Assembly (NCBI GenBank): GCA_040768585.1
Contig: JAXGMQ010000001.1
Coordinates: 310,001 to 374,000 of the forward strand
From: JAXGMQ01 sp040768585
GTDB lineage: Bacteria > Caldisericota > Caldisericia > JAAYUI01
Length of the DNA stretch: 64,000 nt
Direction of reading: 5' to 3'
Shown: positions 18,993 through 28,530 of the stretch, piece by piece
How the letters are laid out: every line of letters starts with the position of its first letter
How positions within the stretch are numbered: position 1 is the first letter of the stretch
Made by a program: the position numbers and the translations under genes
The notes under the pieces: model-generated
Told to the model about the DNA's origin: nothing
What the model saw: the letters and a program-made list of their open reading frames with translations, nothing else
The model's database searches: none

Positions 18993-20197
18993 TGAAGAAA
19001 TCCATAGAGAGTATTGATGTAACAGGCAAAAAAGTTCTGCTAAGGGCGGATTTCAACTTCCCTCTCGAGGACGGGAAAATAACCGACGACACCAGAATTC
19101 GTCTGACTATGCCCACGATTAAGTATCTTCTTGACAAGGGAGCCAAACTCGTAATCTGTTCCCACCTTGGCAGACCAAAGGGCGAAAGAGTGGAGAAGTA
19201 TAGTCTGAAGCCAGTCGCCAAGTATCTATCAGAAGCACTGGGTCAAGGGGTTGAGCTTCTTCCTGACTGTGTCGGCGACTGCGTCAATGCAAAAGTGAAT
19301 GACCTTCAGTCCGGACAAGCTCTTATGCTTGAGAATCTCAGATTTCACAAAGAAGAGGAGAACAACGATTACTGGTTTGCGTATCAGCTCTCTGAGCTAG
19401 CAGAGGTCTATGTGTCCGACGCCTTTGGCACAGCACATAGGGCTCATGCCAGTAATTTTGGCGTACCCGCCATCCTCAAACCCGCTGTTGCTGGATACCT
19501 GCTACTCTCCGAGCTTAAACATCTGGGAAGTATCCTTGAAGACCCCGACAGGCCATTCGGCATCGTTTTTGGCGGGGCCAAGGTCTCAGATAAGATGGGC
19601 GCTATCTACAACCTACTAGGGAAGGCTGATGTCATCGCAATAGGGGGTGGGATGTCCTACACATTCCACTACGCCATGGGTCACAAGATTGGCAACTCAC
19701 TGGTGCAGCCCGAATACAAGGAAAGCTGCATCGAATTCCTTGAGGACGCAAGACTTCGTGGGAAACACATCAACATCCCATTTGACTATATCTGCGCAAA
19801 CGATTTTGAAAACCCAACCGATGTAAGAGAGGTCACTGGTTACATCAAGGATTTCGAGGAAATTGTTGATATTCCAGATGGTTTTCAGGGGATGGACATT
19901 GGCACACAGACTAGAAAGCGTTTTATCGAGAGTCTGTCGCAATGCAAAACCGTTCTCTGGAACGGGCCACTTGGTGTTTTCGAACGTGACGAGTTTTCAG
20001 AGGGTACTAGATCCGTGATGAAAGCTGTGAGTGAGACTGTTCCAGTAACAATCATCGGTGGAGGCGATTCAGCATCAGCGGCAGCCAAGTTTGGTTTATC
20101 CAAAGCTTTCACCCATATCTCAACGGGAGGAGGCGCATCTCTTGCATTCCTTGAAGGAAAAAAATTGCCTGGGATCGCGGTGCTTGACAACGAATAG
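18992..20197 (+). CDS. pgk: Phosphoglycerate kinase
   Basis: 401 residues. It transfers phosphate from 1,3-bisphosphoglycerate to ADP. Substrate motifs RADFNFPLEDG and SHLGRPKG are near the N-terminus, GAKVSDKMG is mid-protein, and the nucleotide motifs GGGDSASAAAKFG and STGGGASLAFLEG are near the C-terminus. ATG 18992 shares its A with the gap stop codon; an in-frame GTG at 18989 is an alternative. The 3' end overlaps the predicted TTG start of the next exported protein by 14 nt, so the three genes form one operon. Confidence 0.97.
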   Translation: MKKSIESIDVTGKKVLLRADFNFPLEDGKITDDTRIRLTMPTIKYLLDKGAKLVICSHLGRPKGERVEKYSLKPVAKYLSEALGQGVELLPDCVGDCVNAKVNDLQSGQALMLENLRFHKEEENNDYWFAYQLSELAEVYVSDAFGTAHRAHASNFGVPAILKPAVAGYLLLSELKHLGSILEDPDRPFGIVFGGAKVSDKMGAIYNLLGKADVIAIGGGMSYTFHYAMGHKIGNSLVQPEYKESCIEFLEDARLRGKHINIPFDYICANDFENPTDVREVTGYIKDFEEIVDIPDGFQGMDIGTQTRKRFIESLSQCKTVLWNGPLGVFERDEFSEGTRSVMKAVSETVPVTIIGGGDSASAAAKFGLSKAFTHISTGGGASLAFLEGKKLPGIAVLDNE

Positions 20198-23100
20198 GAG
20201 GAGTTTTGTATCACTTTTCCTTGTTGTTGCCCTTTTTGTCTCGACCATCTCGTTGCAAATGGCTGGAAGCAGTACCCTTGCCATCGACCAAATCTACACC
20301 TCTGGCGTTGTGATTGTGCCAGGAACTCAGAGTGAAAACCTCTTCCTTTTTGCCCAGAGCAACACTTGGATAGAAAATGGAGCCAGAAGGTCAAGAGGGT
20401 ATGTTGAATACCAGGTTCCAATGTCTGGAAATTTCCCGACAATAATAGAGATTGACGCGGCAGGCCCTTACCAGATAGACATATCGACAGGCGAAAGAGA
20501 TTATGAAACACTGTACTCATCAGGTCAGATGGATGGCAGCCTGTCAGGTAGGATGAAAAGGCAGATTAAGCTTGAGGTTGAGATTGCGCCACCTGTAAGG
20601 ATAAGGATTGGCAGAAGAGAACAAGCCCCAGACCCTTTCACACTCTGGCGGTTGGCAGTAAGACGACAGCTTGACCTCTACCCAGGGTCAGCTGCTGAGA
20701 ACGGCTATCTTTTTGATGCCGGTTCATCCTCCTTGCCAAGTGGTGGTGGGAGACTAATCCCAGGAAACACAGCTGTATCATACAACCTGGACATTAACTC
20801 AAGCATGATTGCTACAGCCATCATTGACGCAACAGGTGAATTCTCCCTTTCAAAGGGAAGCGACCCCATAGACTTAATCCAGATAAACTCGCTGTATTAC
20901 GCTCAATTCGAGGTCTCTGAAGAGAACTCTATATTTACCATTAATTCCATAACCGACGTAAAACTAACAAGAATGACCTTCTTTGTAGGCGCTCAGTGTA
21001 TTGACCCATATTCTGATTTGTCCCCATGTTATCTTAATGCCCCAACAAACGAGTCTGGGATTATGCTATCCGGTGAACCCATTTCACTTGATCTAAAGGG
21101 CGATACAAGGTACTTCTGGTGTTTTTGTACACAGCCGTCGGAGCTCAAGATTTTTGGCCACACACCTACCATCTGGCAGAATATGGTTTTTGTCAAACCA
21201 GAACATGGGATTGAGGCGCTCTCACTTACAGGCAGTGGAGCAATCATAGCGTATGGTTTTGACGATGATTCTGATGATGATGGAGTCCCTGACTACCCTG
21301 AGCTAGCCTTCGGTTCTGATCCGATTCTCTCCAGAAGCGACAATGATGACGTCGGCGACCTAGAGGATAAATGTCCTCTGGATTCGGACAGTGATGGTCT
21401 TAATGACCATATTGAGGAGTTCTTACAAGTATCTCCGTCGTATCCTGATTCAAACTCCGACGGATATCCAGACGGAGTCGGGCAAAACGGTTTCAAACTC
21501 ACAAACATGTGCGCAAGGGTGACAAACAAACCGTGGCCGGGTGCTATGTATCAAGACATCACCGACACAAGTCTTGTGTCAGATTGCAGGAAATTTGGCA
21601 CAACAAGCATTGTCATCCCATTCCATGACATCCTCATAAACAGAAATCCAGAGGCAGCCCTCTACTCGGCTCTAGGAAGTATTGGAGACAGCGATGGTTT
21701 CCTGCTTGATACGTGCGCAATCTCAGAGGATGACTTCAAGAATCCAGTCTTAATAGATGAATATCAAATATGGGGAAAGAGACTCTGGACGGACATTGAG
21801 ACCGATGACACACTCGCCTACTCGCTCAATGGTTTTGCACAAGACCGCATTCTTGAGCTTTTAACGATCGCCAGGGAGTTCGCTAACAGTAATGAGATTC
21901 ATTTTGCTCTATCTGTTCCGTCACCATCTTTGCATGAACTCTGGTTTTCCCCATATGACTACCTGAAGATTGCAGACAGAATCATTGTTACTGCCCCCTC
22001 TATCCCATCTGACGGGATTTCATACAGAGCTGGGATTTTCGACTCCAACATCATTGGCAAACCATTCTTTGTGAAATCAGAAAATGAGATAAACACCAGA
22101 GCCTATACCTCAGCCGTCTATGACAAAGGTATGTACCTTGGAAGCGCTGTTGACACAGAAAGACCACTCTATCTCCACAACAACGGAAGCAGTTACAAGG
22201 AGCCGATTTTTGCACAAATTGTTGACCAAAGCACCATCTGGTCGAAGAAGCTCGATAAAGTCAATATTCATCAGAACTGGCAATCAACCTTTGCCACAAA
22301 AGAGATTGATTGCTCAACAACACTCCCGTATGAACTCGACGACCAAATATCAATCGCACTGCTTGACTGCAGCACAACCTTCCTGAGTCCCGACACAATC
22401 TCCAACGTCGCGGATTGGATTAAAGCTGGTGGCTCCCTCTTTGTGTATGACGGTGTCACAAGGTTTTCAGATGTCACATGGTGGGGAGATAGAAAAACAC
22501 TCGGAGAGGTTATTTGCGAGTTACTCAACATCAAAAAAGTAGAAGCCGACAAACTCATGGCAGCAGGCGAAGGACAGGTGTACATCACCAAAACTGACCC
22601 CATTTTCTCGATGTTCACATTCACTAGTCTGGCAGGGATAACCCTGCCGAAAACACCATGTTCGTACTGCGGATTTGAGTCTCCCTCAATCGAGGCAGAT
22701 TTTGCTGAGCTTGTGTATAAGGTCACAGGCGAATACCCGAAGAAGGAATATCCGATAACAATCAAACCAGATTTCTCACAGGCCCCCTACCTCGCTGCGG
22801 CGACGTGTGCTGTGCCGTGGATTGGCACTTGGGGCAAAAATCTCAAGATATTGGCTCAAGCGCCAAAGGGTATGTGCTCAACATTCGCGATAGCTCTTGA
22901 TGATAAGCCTCTGTCAGTCACATCAAATGCAAGCATAGACTGGAAATATGACAGTGGAATACTCTTTATTTCGTTCGTCGCATCGGGCGGTGGAGACGGT
23001 TTTGTGGTGTCGCTCGATGAAGCTCTTGATCTTGCGTCTATCAGCCTTTCGATCATGCCAGCCGAACCTGAGACCGAGAGCATCATCAAGATACTGGCGA

Positions 23101-23738
23101 CGATCTACAATTCTTCCAACATCCCAAGCGGTGAGTATTCGGTAACATTCCATTGGGATGAGTTGAACAGGGAGTCTCAATTCAAAAGAATTAGCCTAGA
23201 TGGTCTATCAGGCAAAAGCTACGAGTACCTAAACTTCCCCGCTCCACTCTCTCTAAAGCCTGGAAAGCACAAGATATTCATCGCCTTGCATTGCGAGGAT
23301 GAGCTAAATGACACGAACAATGTTCTGTCATTTGAATTCAACGTAAAAGAAAAGACTGTTTACAAAACCATCTCAATGAGTATCGGCAGCGGAAACGCAT
23401 TTGTCGACGGAGTAATGGTCTCACTTGATAGCCCACCCGTGATAACAAACGGTCGCACCATGGTGCCATTCAGATTCCTTGCCGAATCGCTTGGGGCGGC
23501 TGTCGAATGGGATGGCACGGACAGAATGGTCACTTTCAAAAAGGATGACACCGTCATATATCTATGGATTGGCAGGGACTATGCCATAGTTGGCTCCGAT
23601 CTGGTCAATCTTGATTCACCACCCATCATCATCAACGGCAGAACCATGGTGCCACTGAGATTCATCTCCGAAACACTTGGGGCTGAGGTTGAATGGAATG
23701 GGGCGACCAGAACGGTAACTGTCAGGCAGAAACTCTAG
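20184..23738 (+). CDS. Large exported protein with thrombospondin-type Ca repeats, CARDB-like and stalk domains
   Basis: 1,184 residues if it starts at TTG 20184 inside pgk. That start gives an ideal signal peptide (TTNRR, then SFVSLFLVVALFVSTISL, cleavage near QMA). No ATG, GTG or TTG lies in frame just after the AGGAGGAG at 20196-20203, which here encodes RR. Residues about 359-432 hold aspartate-rich thrombospondin-3-like repeats (DSDDDGVPDY, DSDSDGLNDH, NSDGYPDG) that bind calcium. A central region of about 400 residues may be TIM-barrel-like, followed by a GATase1-like segment (WIKAGGSLFVYDG); both are tentative. A CARDB-like domain (about 949-1052) is followed by two stalk-type halves (GRTMVPFRFLAESLGAAVEW, GRTMVPLRFISETLGAEVEW). 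It is likely cell-surface; enzyme activity cannot be assigned. Confidence 0.8.
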   Translation: MTTNRRSFVSLFLVVALFVSTISLQMAGSSTLAIDQIYTSGVVIVPGTQSENLFLFAQSNTWIENGARRSRGYVEYQVPMSGNFPTIIEIDAAGPYQIDISTGERDYETLYSSGQMDGSLSGRMKRQIKLEVEIAPPVRIRIGRREQAPDPFTLWRLAVRRQLDLYPGSAAENGYLFDAGSSSLPSGGGRLIPGNTAVSYNLDINSSMIATAIIDATGEFSLSKGSDPIDLIQINSLYYAQFEVSEENSIFTINSITDVKLTRMTFFVGAQCIDPYSDLSPCYLNAPTNESGIMLSGEPISLDLKGDTRYFWCFCTQPSELKIFGHTPTIWQNMVFVKPEHGIEALSLTGSGAIIAYGFDDDSDDDGVPDYPELAFGSDPILSRSDNDDVGDLEDKCPLDSDSDGLNDHIEEFLQVSPSYPDSNSDGYPDGVGQNGFKLTNMCARVTNKPWPGAMYQDITDTSLVSDCRKFGTTSIVIPFHDILINRNPEAALYSALGSIGDSDGFLLDTCAISEDDFKNPVLIDEYQIWGKRLWTDIETDDTLAYSLNGFAQDRILELLTIAREFANSNEIHFALSVPSPSLHELWFSPYDYLKIADRIIVTAPSIPSDGISYRAGIFDSNIIGKPFFVKSENEINTRAYTSAVYDKGMYLGSAVDTERPLYLHNNGSSYKEPIFAQIVDQSTIWSKKLDKVNIHQNWQSTFATKEIDCSTTLPYELDDQISIALLDCSTTFLSPDTISNVADWIKAGGSLFVYDGVTRFSDVTWWGDRKTLGEVICELLNIKKVEADKLMAAGEGQVYITKTDPIFSMFTFTSLAGITLPKTPCSYCGFESPSIEADFAELVYKVTGEYPKKEYPITIKPDFSQAPYLAAATCAVPWIGTWGKNLKILAQAPKGMCSTFAIALDDKPLSVTSNASIDWKYDSGILFISFVASGGGDGFVVSLDEALDLASISLSIMPAEPETESIIKILATIYNSSNIPSGEYSVTFHWDELNRESQFKRISLDGLSGKSYEYLNFPAPLSLKPGKHKIFIALHCEDELNDTNNVLSFEFNVKEKTVYKTISMSIGSGNAFVDGVMVSLDSPPVITNGRTMVPFRFLAESLGAAVEWDGTDRMVTFKKDDTVIYLWIGRDYAIVGSDLVNLDSPPIIINGRTMVPLRFISETLGAEVEWNGATRTVTVRQKL

Positions 23739-24123
23739 ATTCCATCTAGAGACAATAACCTTTACCGCTTATCTCTGAATAAACTCCAGGGGTGCCTGAT
23801 GAATAACAAGAAAAGTATCCGGGGTGTCAATTGGGTTATCGAGCCTGCTCTTTGGGAACAGGCCATCCAAGAAACTTAATACATTGTGTCGATGCGCAAA
23901 AGACAGGCCCGGAGGAAGTTGAGCTTTACAAAACCCCACCTAACCACAGGGAACACGTTGCCAGCTGGCAATCAAATTCTTTCTGCTGGCAGACCTCTAT
24001 AAACCCGTTTTCTTAAAACCACACACACCACCACGGGAGTAAACGAGTAAACCCACTCAAAACATCCTGAACCAGCCCAACCACAAAAGGGGTATTACAA
24101 TTACACTACATTACATTAAAAAG
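23739..24123. other. 385-bp intergenic region
   Basis: No ORF was found. It begins with a weak 7-bp hairpin at the stop codon (CTCTAGA/TCTAGAG, 23733-23751). It contains the nested pairings listed separately at 23784-23914. It also holds a perfect 14-bp palindrome TTGCCAGCTGGCAA (23958-23971), whose half can instead pair with GCTGGCA at 23985-23991. It separates two converging operons. Confidence 0.5.
23784..23914 (+). ncRNA. Possible structured RNA (unrecognised)
   Basis: Two nested stems can be drawn. The outer is CTCC (23784-23787) with GGAG (23911-23914) and GCCTG (23794-23798) with CAGGC (23904-23908). The inner is TTGG (23831-23834) with CCAA (23867-23870) and GCCTG (23843-23847) with CAGGC (23859-23863). 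The same pentamers could also swap partners. I could not match it to SRP RNA, RNase P, tmRNA or a known riboswitch. The strand is assumed. Confidence 0.3.
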
Positions 24124-26538
24124 CTATTCTGGGAAATGAATCCGTAGCTCCACAATCTTCCCTCTTTGTCCAACTTTGAATTGCACAAACAAGCCATTGA
24201 GATTGATAGATCTCAAATCTTTGAGTGCTACGGGTCCCGTAACCTTGTCCTGGATAACTTTCAAGACAGGGGTGTCAGAGTCGATTTTGATGTTTGCACC
24301 GCTTGACAGAGTAAGTATCAAAGCGCCATTGTTCGCTGTGTCCCATCTATAATCGACTATCTTTTTCTTCATATCATTGTTTGGTGAACCACCAGCGCCT
24401 TCACCAGGTTTCTGTGTCAAAACCACTACTCGAAGAGCCAGAATGCCACTGTTGTCCTTGTGATACACCACCACAGTTACTGGCATACCAGGCTCAAGGT
24501 CGTCAAACGAAATCGGTTGTTTGTCCTGACCTTGCCCCTGTCTCCTTGGATCCACCAAGATAAAATCGGTGGTGCCTGGGATCACATCAAATTTTCGGTC
24601 GTTGACCATAAAGCCATCGTTTGTAATCTTCTCTATTTCTCCGTTGATTGGTTCACCGGAGTCCATTGGCTGCTGCTCGAGTCTCAAGATGAAGATAAAG
24701 CCATCCCGACTGAAAATTTCTACCCTAAAGCCTTTTCTGAAATCCCTCAGATTTGGGATGAAAGTCGAAGAAGAATCGCAGGCAAAACTTATCTGGTTTC
24801 TGTCGTTGTCTAACACCTGTATCTGGTTTTCCAAAGCGTTGTAGTTGAGGAATCGATATCGACCTCTGTCTAATTGGATATCTACTTTTATTAGTCCGAT
24901 GACATCTCCAACGCCGCTGATTGAAAGCTTAGTGCCTGATTTCACTCTGTTGAGAATCTCAGGTCTTATGACAATCTCCTCTTCAACGAGTTTAATCAGT
25001 ACGTTACAACCATCACCCAGCAGATACTCTCCGCTATCGGTGGCAATCCTTCCTCTGTCAAAGGATTCAAAGGTTACTATTTTGTCCTCAAACCTCTCGT
25101 TATCTGAGGCTGACCCATCACCAGAGGTATTTGTGTTGTTGTCCTCATCCACACCCTCTATGACATTGTCATTATCTCTGTGCTTACTATCTCCTCTGTT
25201 TTCTGGCAGCGGTTCAGCCTTTGGTGCTCCTTTTATTTCTGGCTTCTGTGCATCATCTGGTTGACTGTCGGTTTTTGGAGTATCAAATCCACCCTCTGAA
25301 GCCTGATTATCATCGCCTGGTGGAAATGGTGGTGGTGGGTCTTGTGGTGAGAAGTGTGGTGGTCGCTGGTGCAGCGGTGGTCTCATGGACTTAAGAATTT
25401 GTCTGTCAGGGGCTGGGGCAAAGATTGCCATCACAACTGTATCGCCAACCTTTGGTTCAACAAGAACGCCACTTTGCTCCCTTATGATAATCACCTTTCT
25501 TGTGAATCCGTTGTCGTCAACGACGGTGAGACCATCAGCGTCAACAGATTCAATCTTCACCTTCAGCACAATGTGATTTGGCGGTGGTGCATCATGCGGT
25601 TGCCGTTGACGCTTGATCATCTGGGGATGCGGTTTGCCGTCGACAATTCTAAATGTCAAATTCGCACCGAATTCTGGAAGATCGGATGGATTAATCGGAG
25701 TTGTGCCATCCTCATCAACCAACTCGATGTTGTTCTCGTCGAATGGAATTGGTGAATTAAAATCAGATAGCACAAGATTACCCGAGTCGTCAAAACCTTC
25801 GACCTGTGAATCAACTTCAAACTCGGTTTTGCTGTCAACTTCTTCTTTCATCGAACCGAGTAGACTCGCCACAGTACCAGCAACCGAAAGGATGGAGATT
25901 CCTGCCCAGTTGGCAATTCTACCCCAACCGTAGCCCTCATCACGGCTCTCCACAACCTCATCAAACGTCCAATCACCCTCTTTTGTGATGACGAGTGTGA
26001 GGACGATATCACCTGGAGTATAACCCTTCTCTATAAGCTCCCATCTCTGCTCATCGGTTACACCTGTATCATTCTGGAATTGCACAAAAACATGACTTTT
26101 CTTGAGTTGGCCAAGAAGGTCATCGCTGAAGCTCTCAACTAACTCTTCAACCGGACCGTTTACGATAGAACCTGACATGACATTTAAAAGGTTGCCCTCT
26201 TTGCCAAAAACAGGAGCAAAAGTGCCTGTAAACATAATAGCCAAAGCAGCGGCTACACCAGCTGCCACCTTCCACCAAACGGCAACTTTGGATTGCTTTT
26301 TATTCTCCTGGACAGATTTTAGAATCTTGCCCCAAAGCATGGGAGGTAGCTCAACTGAATCAGCCTTCTGCTCAAGTCTACTGGTCAGGACGTTCGACAG
26401 CTTCGACAACTCCTCTAAGTGTCGTCTGCAGGTTGTGCAGGTCGAGATGTGTTCTCTAACCTGTTCGTCCTGTTTCGGCGACAGAGTGCCTTCCAGGTAC
26501 TCAATCAGTTTCTCTCGCGTAATTTTGCAACTATCCAT
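24124..26538 (-). CDS. Giant anti-sigma factor: zinc-finger ASD, one TM, extracytoplasmic DUF5666/OB-like domains
   Basis: 804 residues from ATG 26538, which overlaps the sigma factor's stop codon. The N-terminal 45 residues form a zinc-binding anti-sigma domain (HISTCTTC, the HxxxCxxC motif). A membrane segment lies at about 86-108. Outside are a DUF5667-like helical part (residues about 110-220) and several beta-rich segments of DUF5666-like pattern (VKIESVDADGLTVVDDNG, then EPKVGDTVV; GEIEKITNDGFMVNDRKF, then LEPGMPVTVVV), split by a proline-rich linker near residues 380-460. Most ECF anti-sigma factors are about 200 residues, so the large outer part suggests a sensor or structural role. 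It holds the sigma factor below inactive at the membrane until a signal frees it (family knowledge). Confidence 0.85.
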   Translation of the reverse strand: MDSCKITREKLIEYLEGTLSPKQDEQVREHISTCTTCRRHLEELSKLSNVLTSRLEQKADSVELPPMLWGKILKSVQENKKQSKVAVWWKVAAGVAAALAIMFTGTFAPVFGKEGNLLNVMSGSIVNGPVEELVESFSDDLLGQLKKSHVFVQFQNDTGVTDEQRWELIEKGYTPGDIVLTLVITKEGDWTFDEVVESRDEGYGWGRIANWAGISILSVAGTVASLLGSMKEEVDSKTEFEVDSQVEGFDDSGNLVLSDFNSPIPFDENNIELVDEDGTTPINPSDLPEFGANLTFRIVDGKPHPQMIKRQRQPHDAPPPNHIVLKVKIESVDADGLTVVDDNGFTRKVIIIREQSGVLVEPKVGDTVVMAIFAPAPDRQILKSMRPPLHQRPPHFSPQDPPPPFPPGDDNQASEGGFDTPKTDSQPDDAQKPEIKGAPKAEPLPENRGDSKHRDNDNVIEGVDEDNNTNTSGDGSASDNERFEDKIVTFESFDRGRIATDSGEYLLGDGCNVLIKLVEEEIVIRPEILNRVKSGTKLSISGVGDVIGLIKVDIQLDRGRYRFLNYNALENQIQVLDNDRNQISFACDSSSTFIPNLRDFRKGFRVEIFSRDGFIFILRLEQQPMDSGEPINGEIEKITNDGFMVNDRKFDVIPGTTDFILVDPRRQGQGQDKQPISFDDLEPGMPVTVVVYHKDNSGILALRVVVLTQKPGEGAGGSPNNDMKKKIVDYRWDTANNGALILTLSSGANIKIDSDTPVLKVIQDKVTGPVALKDLRSINLNGLFVQFKVGQRGKIVELRIHFPE

Positions 26539-27091
26539 TTTCTGCCTTCTTGGCCATTTCACTCAGGGCCTCGAGCGCTCCGTAGAGTCTCGCTTTGACC
26601 GCTGACTCTCCAATTGAGAGCGTTTCTGCGATCTCTCTTATCTTTAACCCCTGGTAATATTTTAATACGATAACTTGGCGCTGATTGTCAGTCAGACTAT
26701 CGAGAGCCTTTTCAATCTCCATCGACAAGTCTTTCTGCAACATGGTTTCTTGGCTGTCCTGATTATTATCGACCGGCTCAAATCCAACCTCTTGCATGTC
26801 CTCAAGACTCGAATTCACGGGTTTTTTGCTCCTGTAGTGTGATATCAATTCATTGGATATGATGCGAGATAACCAGGGTTTAAACGGTCTCGATGGATCA
26901 TATTTCTTAGCAAAACGCCATATCTTGAGCCATATGGTCTGCGCCAGCTCCTCCGCAACAGCATAATCCCTCAAGGAGAGCACAACAGACTTGAAGACGT
27001 ACCCGCCAAACTGCTCGTACAGCTCGCGGAAGGCGTTCTCGTCGCCTTTGGCGACATTTTTCATAATTGTAGAGGCAGCAATATCTTCCAA
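26531..27091 (-). CDS. ECF-family RNA polymerase sigma factor
   Basis: 186 residues. Region 2 (ENAFRELYEQFGGYVFKSV, then AEELAQTIWLKIWRFA) and region 4 (LTDNQRQVIVLKYYQGLKI, then ETLSIGESAVKARL) are both clear, with the short linker typical of sigma-E-like ECF factors. The start is TTG 27091; the next in-frame ATG (residue 10) lacks a ribosome site. It lies 8 nt after gatB and overlaps its anti-sigma gene, so gatB, sigma and anti-sigma form one operon. Expected targets are envelope-stress or surface-protein promoters; none can be named from the window. Confidence 0.93.
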   Translation of the reverse strand: MEDIAASTIMKNVAKGDENAFRELYEQFGGYVFKSVVLSLRDYAVAEELAQTIWLKIWRFAKKYDPSRPFKPWLSRIISNELISHYRSKKPVNSSLEDMQEVGFEPVDNNQDSQETMLQKDLSMEIEKALDSLTDNQRQVIVLKYYQGLKIREIAETLSIGESAVKARLYGALEALSEMAKKAENG

Positions 27092-27099
27092 ATGTTATC

Positions 27100-28530
27100 C
27101 TATCTCTCAAGCTCTTCTTTGAGGATTTCTTGCACAATATTGGCAGGCGCTTTCCCTTTCGAGAGTTTCATAACCTGACCAACAAAGAAACCAAGTAGCT
27201 GTGTTTTTCCTGATTTGTACTGCTCTTTCTGGCTTGGACTACCCTCAATTGCGGCAACAACCCACTGTCTAATTGCATCGGTATCATTTACCGCAATCAA
27301 TCTCTTCTCGCTGGCTACAGCCTCAGGGGATGCGCCATCCATGACATCATCGAGTATGAGCTTGGCCGATTGATTTGTTATCTTTCCACCTTCAACCATA
27401 CCCACCAACTGAGCAAGGGTTTGAGGTGTGATTTTAGTTTCAGTTAACGTTTTTCCGCTCTTGGATAGTTTACCTGCAATCTCCACCGTGAGCCAGTTGG
27501 ATATCTTTTTCGGATCAATTCCGGTCTTTGTCGCCTCTTCAAAGAAGCTGGCTGTTTCCTTCTCCGCTGTTAGCACAGAAGCATCATACAATGAAAGACC
27601 GAAATTTGTCACAAACCTTTCTCTCATTATGTTTGGCGTCTCTGGCATCAACCGTTTTACCTCACCAAGCAGAATATCAGATATCTCAAGCGGAGGAAGG
27701 TCTGGCTCCGGGAAATATCTATAGTCGTTGAGCTCTTCCTTGCTTCTCATTGCAGAGGTTTCACCTGTCGATTCGTTGAAGTGTCTTGTTTCAGGTACTA
27801 CCTTTCCGCCACTTGCAATAAGCTCTCGCTGTCTTGTCGCTTCGAACTCCAACGCCCTTCTTGCACTGCGGAATGAGTTAAGGTTTTTTATTTCGACCTT
27901 TGTTCCAAGTGTCCCATCGGGATTTTTAACCGAGATATTGAGGTCGCAGCGAAGCGCTCCTTCGTCCATGTTGCCTGACGACACCCCAAGGTATCTGACC
28001 AAATTTCTGAAGGCAACGAGATAAAGCCAGGCTTCCTCTGGGGTTTCAAGACAAGGTTTTGTGACAATCTCAGCCAAAGGCGCTCCACACCTGTTGTAAT
28101 CAACAAGTGATGAGCAAGAGGATGTGATATCCCCATCGTGGGACATCTTACCCGAATCCTCCTCCAGGTGGATTCTCTCTATCAAAACATCCTTTTCGTA
28201 ATCCTTTGTGAATATCTTCAAGCTGCCATCTTCACCCAGTGGGGTGTAGAACTGTGTTATCTGATAACCCTTTGGTAAGTCTGGATAGAAATAGTTTTTT
28301 CTGTTGTACGGCACAACCATGTTGACTTTGCAGCCAAGACCCAAAGCAAGCATGATTCCCATTTTGGTCGCCTCGGCGTTGACGACTGGTAACGCACCAG
28401 GAAGTCCAAGGCAAACGGGACACGTAAGAGTGTTTGGTTCTTCGCCATATGAATTTTTGCATCGACAAAACATCTTAGTCTTGCTGAGCAGTTGAGTGTG
28501 TATCTCAATTCCAATGGTCAAATCCGACAT
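27100..28530 (-). CDS. gatB: Asp-tRNA(Asn)/Glu-tRNA(Gln) amidotransferase subunit B
   Basis: 476 residues, the usual length. It binds mischarged Glu-tRNA(Gln)/Asp-tRNA(Asn), activates the side chain with ATP and receives ammonia from GatA. Recognised by IGIEIHTQLLSKTKMFC near the start, the zinc-site cysteines (FCRCKNS and TCPVCLG), PYNRKNYFYPDLPKGYQI, and the C-terminal YqeY-like tail. ATG 28530 is chosen because AGGGG lies 5 nt upstream; an in-frame TTG directly precedes it. It is on the same strand as gatC-gatA but separated from them by about 3.6 kb. Confidence 0.97.
   Translation of the reverse strand: MSDLTIGIEIHTQLLSKTKMFCRCKNSYGEEPNTLTCPVCLGLPGALPVVNAEATKMGIMLALGLGCKVNMVVPYNRKNYFYPDLPKGYQITQFYTPLGEDGSLKIFTKDYEKDVLIERIHLEEDSGKMSHDGDITSSCSSLVDYNRCGAPLAEIVTKPCLETPEEAWLYLVAFRNLVRYLGVSSGNMDEGALRCDLNISVKNPDGTLGTKVEIKNLNSFRSARRALEFEATRQRELIASGGKVVPETRHFNESTGETSAMRSKEELNDYRYFPEPDLPPLEISDILLGEVKRLMPETPNIMRERFVTNFGLSLYDASVLTAEKETASFFEEATKTGIDPKKISNWLTVEIAGKLSKSGKTLTETKITPQTLAQLVGMVEGGKITNQSAKLILDDVMDGASPEAVASEKRLIAVNDTDAIRQWVVAAIEGSPSQKEQYKSGKTQLLGFFVGQVMKLSKGKAPANIVQEILKEELER

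Noticed and set aside
23784..23930. SRP RNA or RNase P RNA
   Set aside because: CAGGCCCGGAGGAAG looks like the SRP loop region, but the GGAA tetraloop hairpin cannot form. The RNase P core segments (ACAGAAA and the closing P4 strand) are missing.
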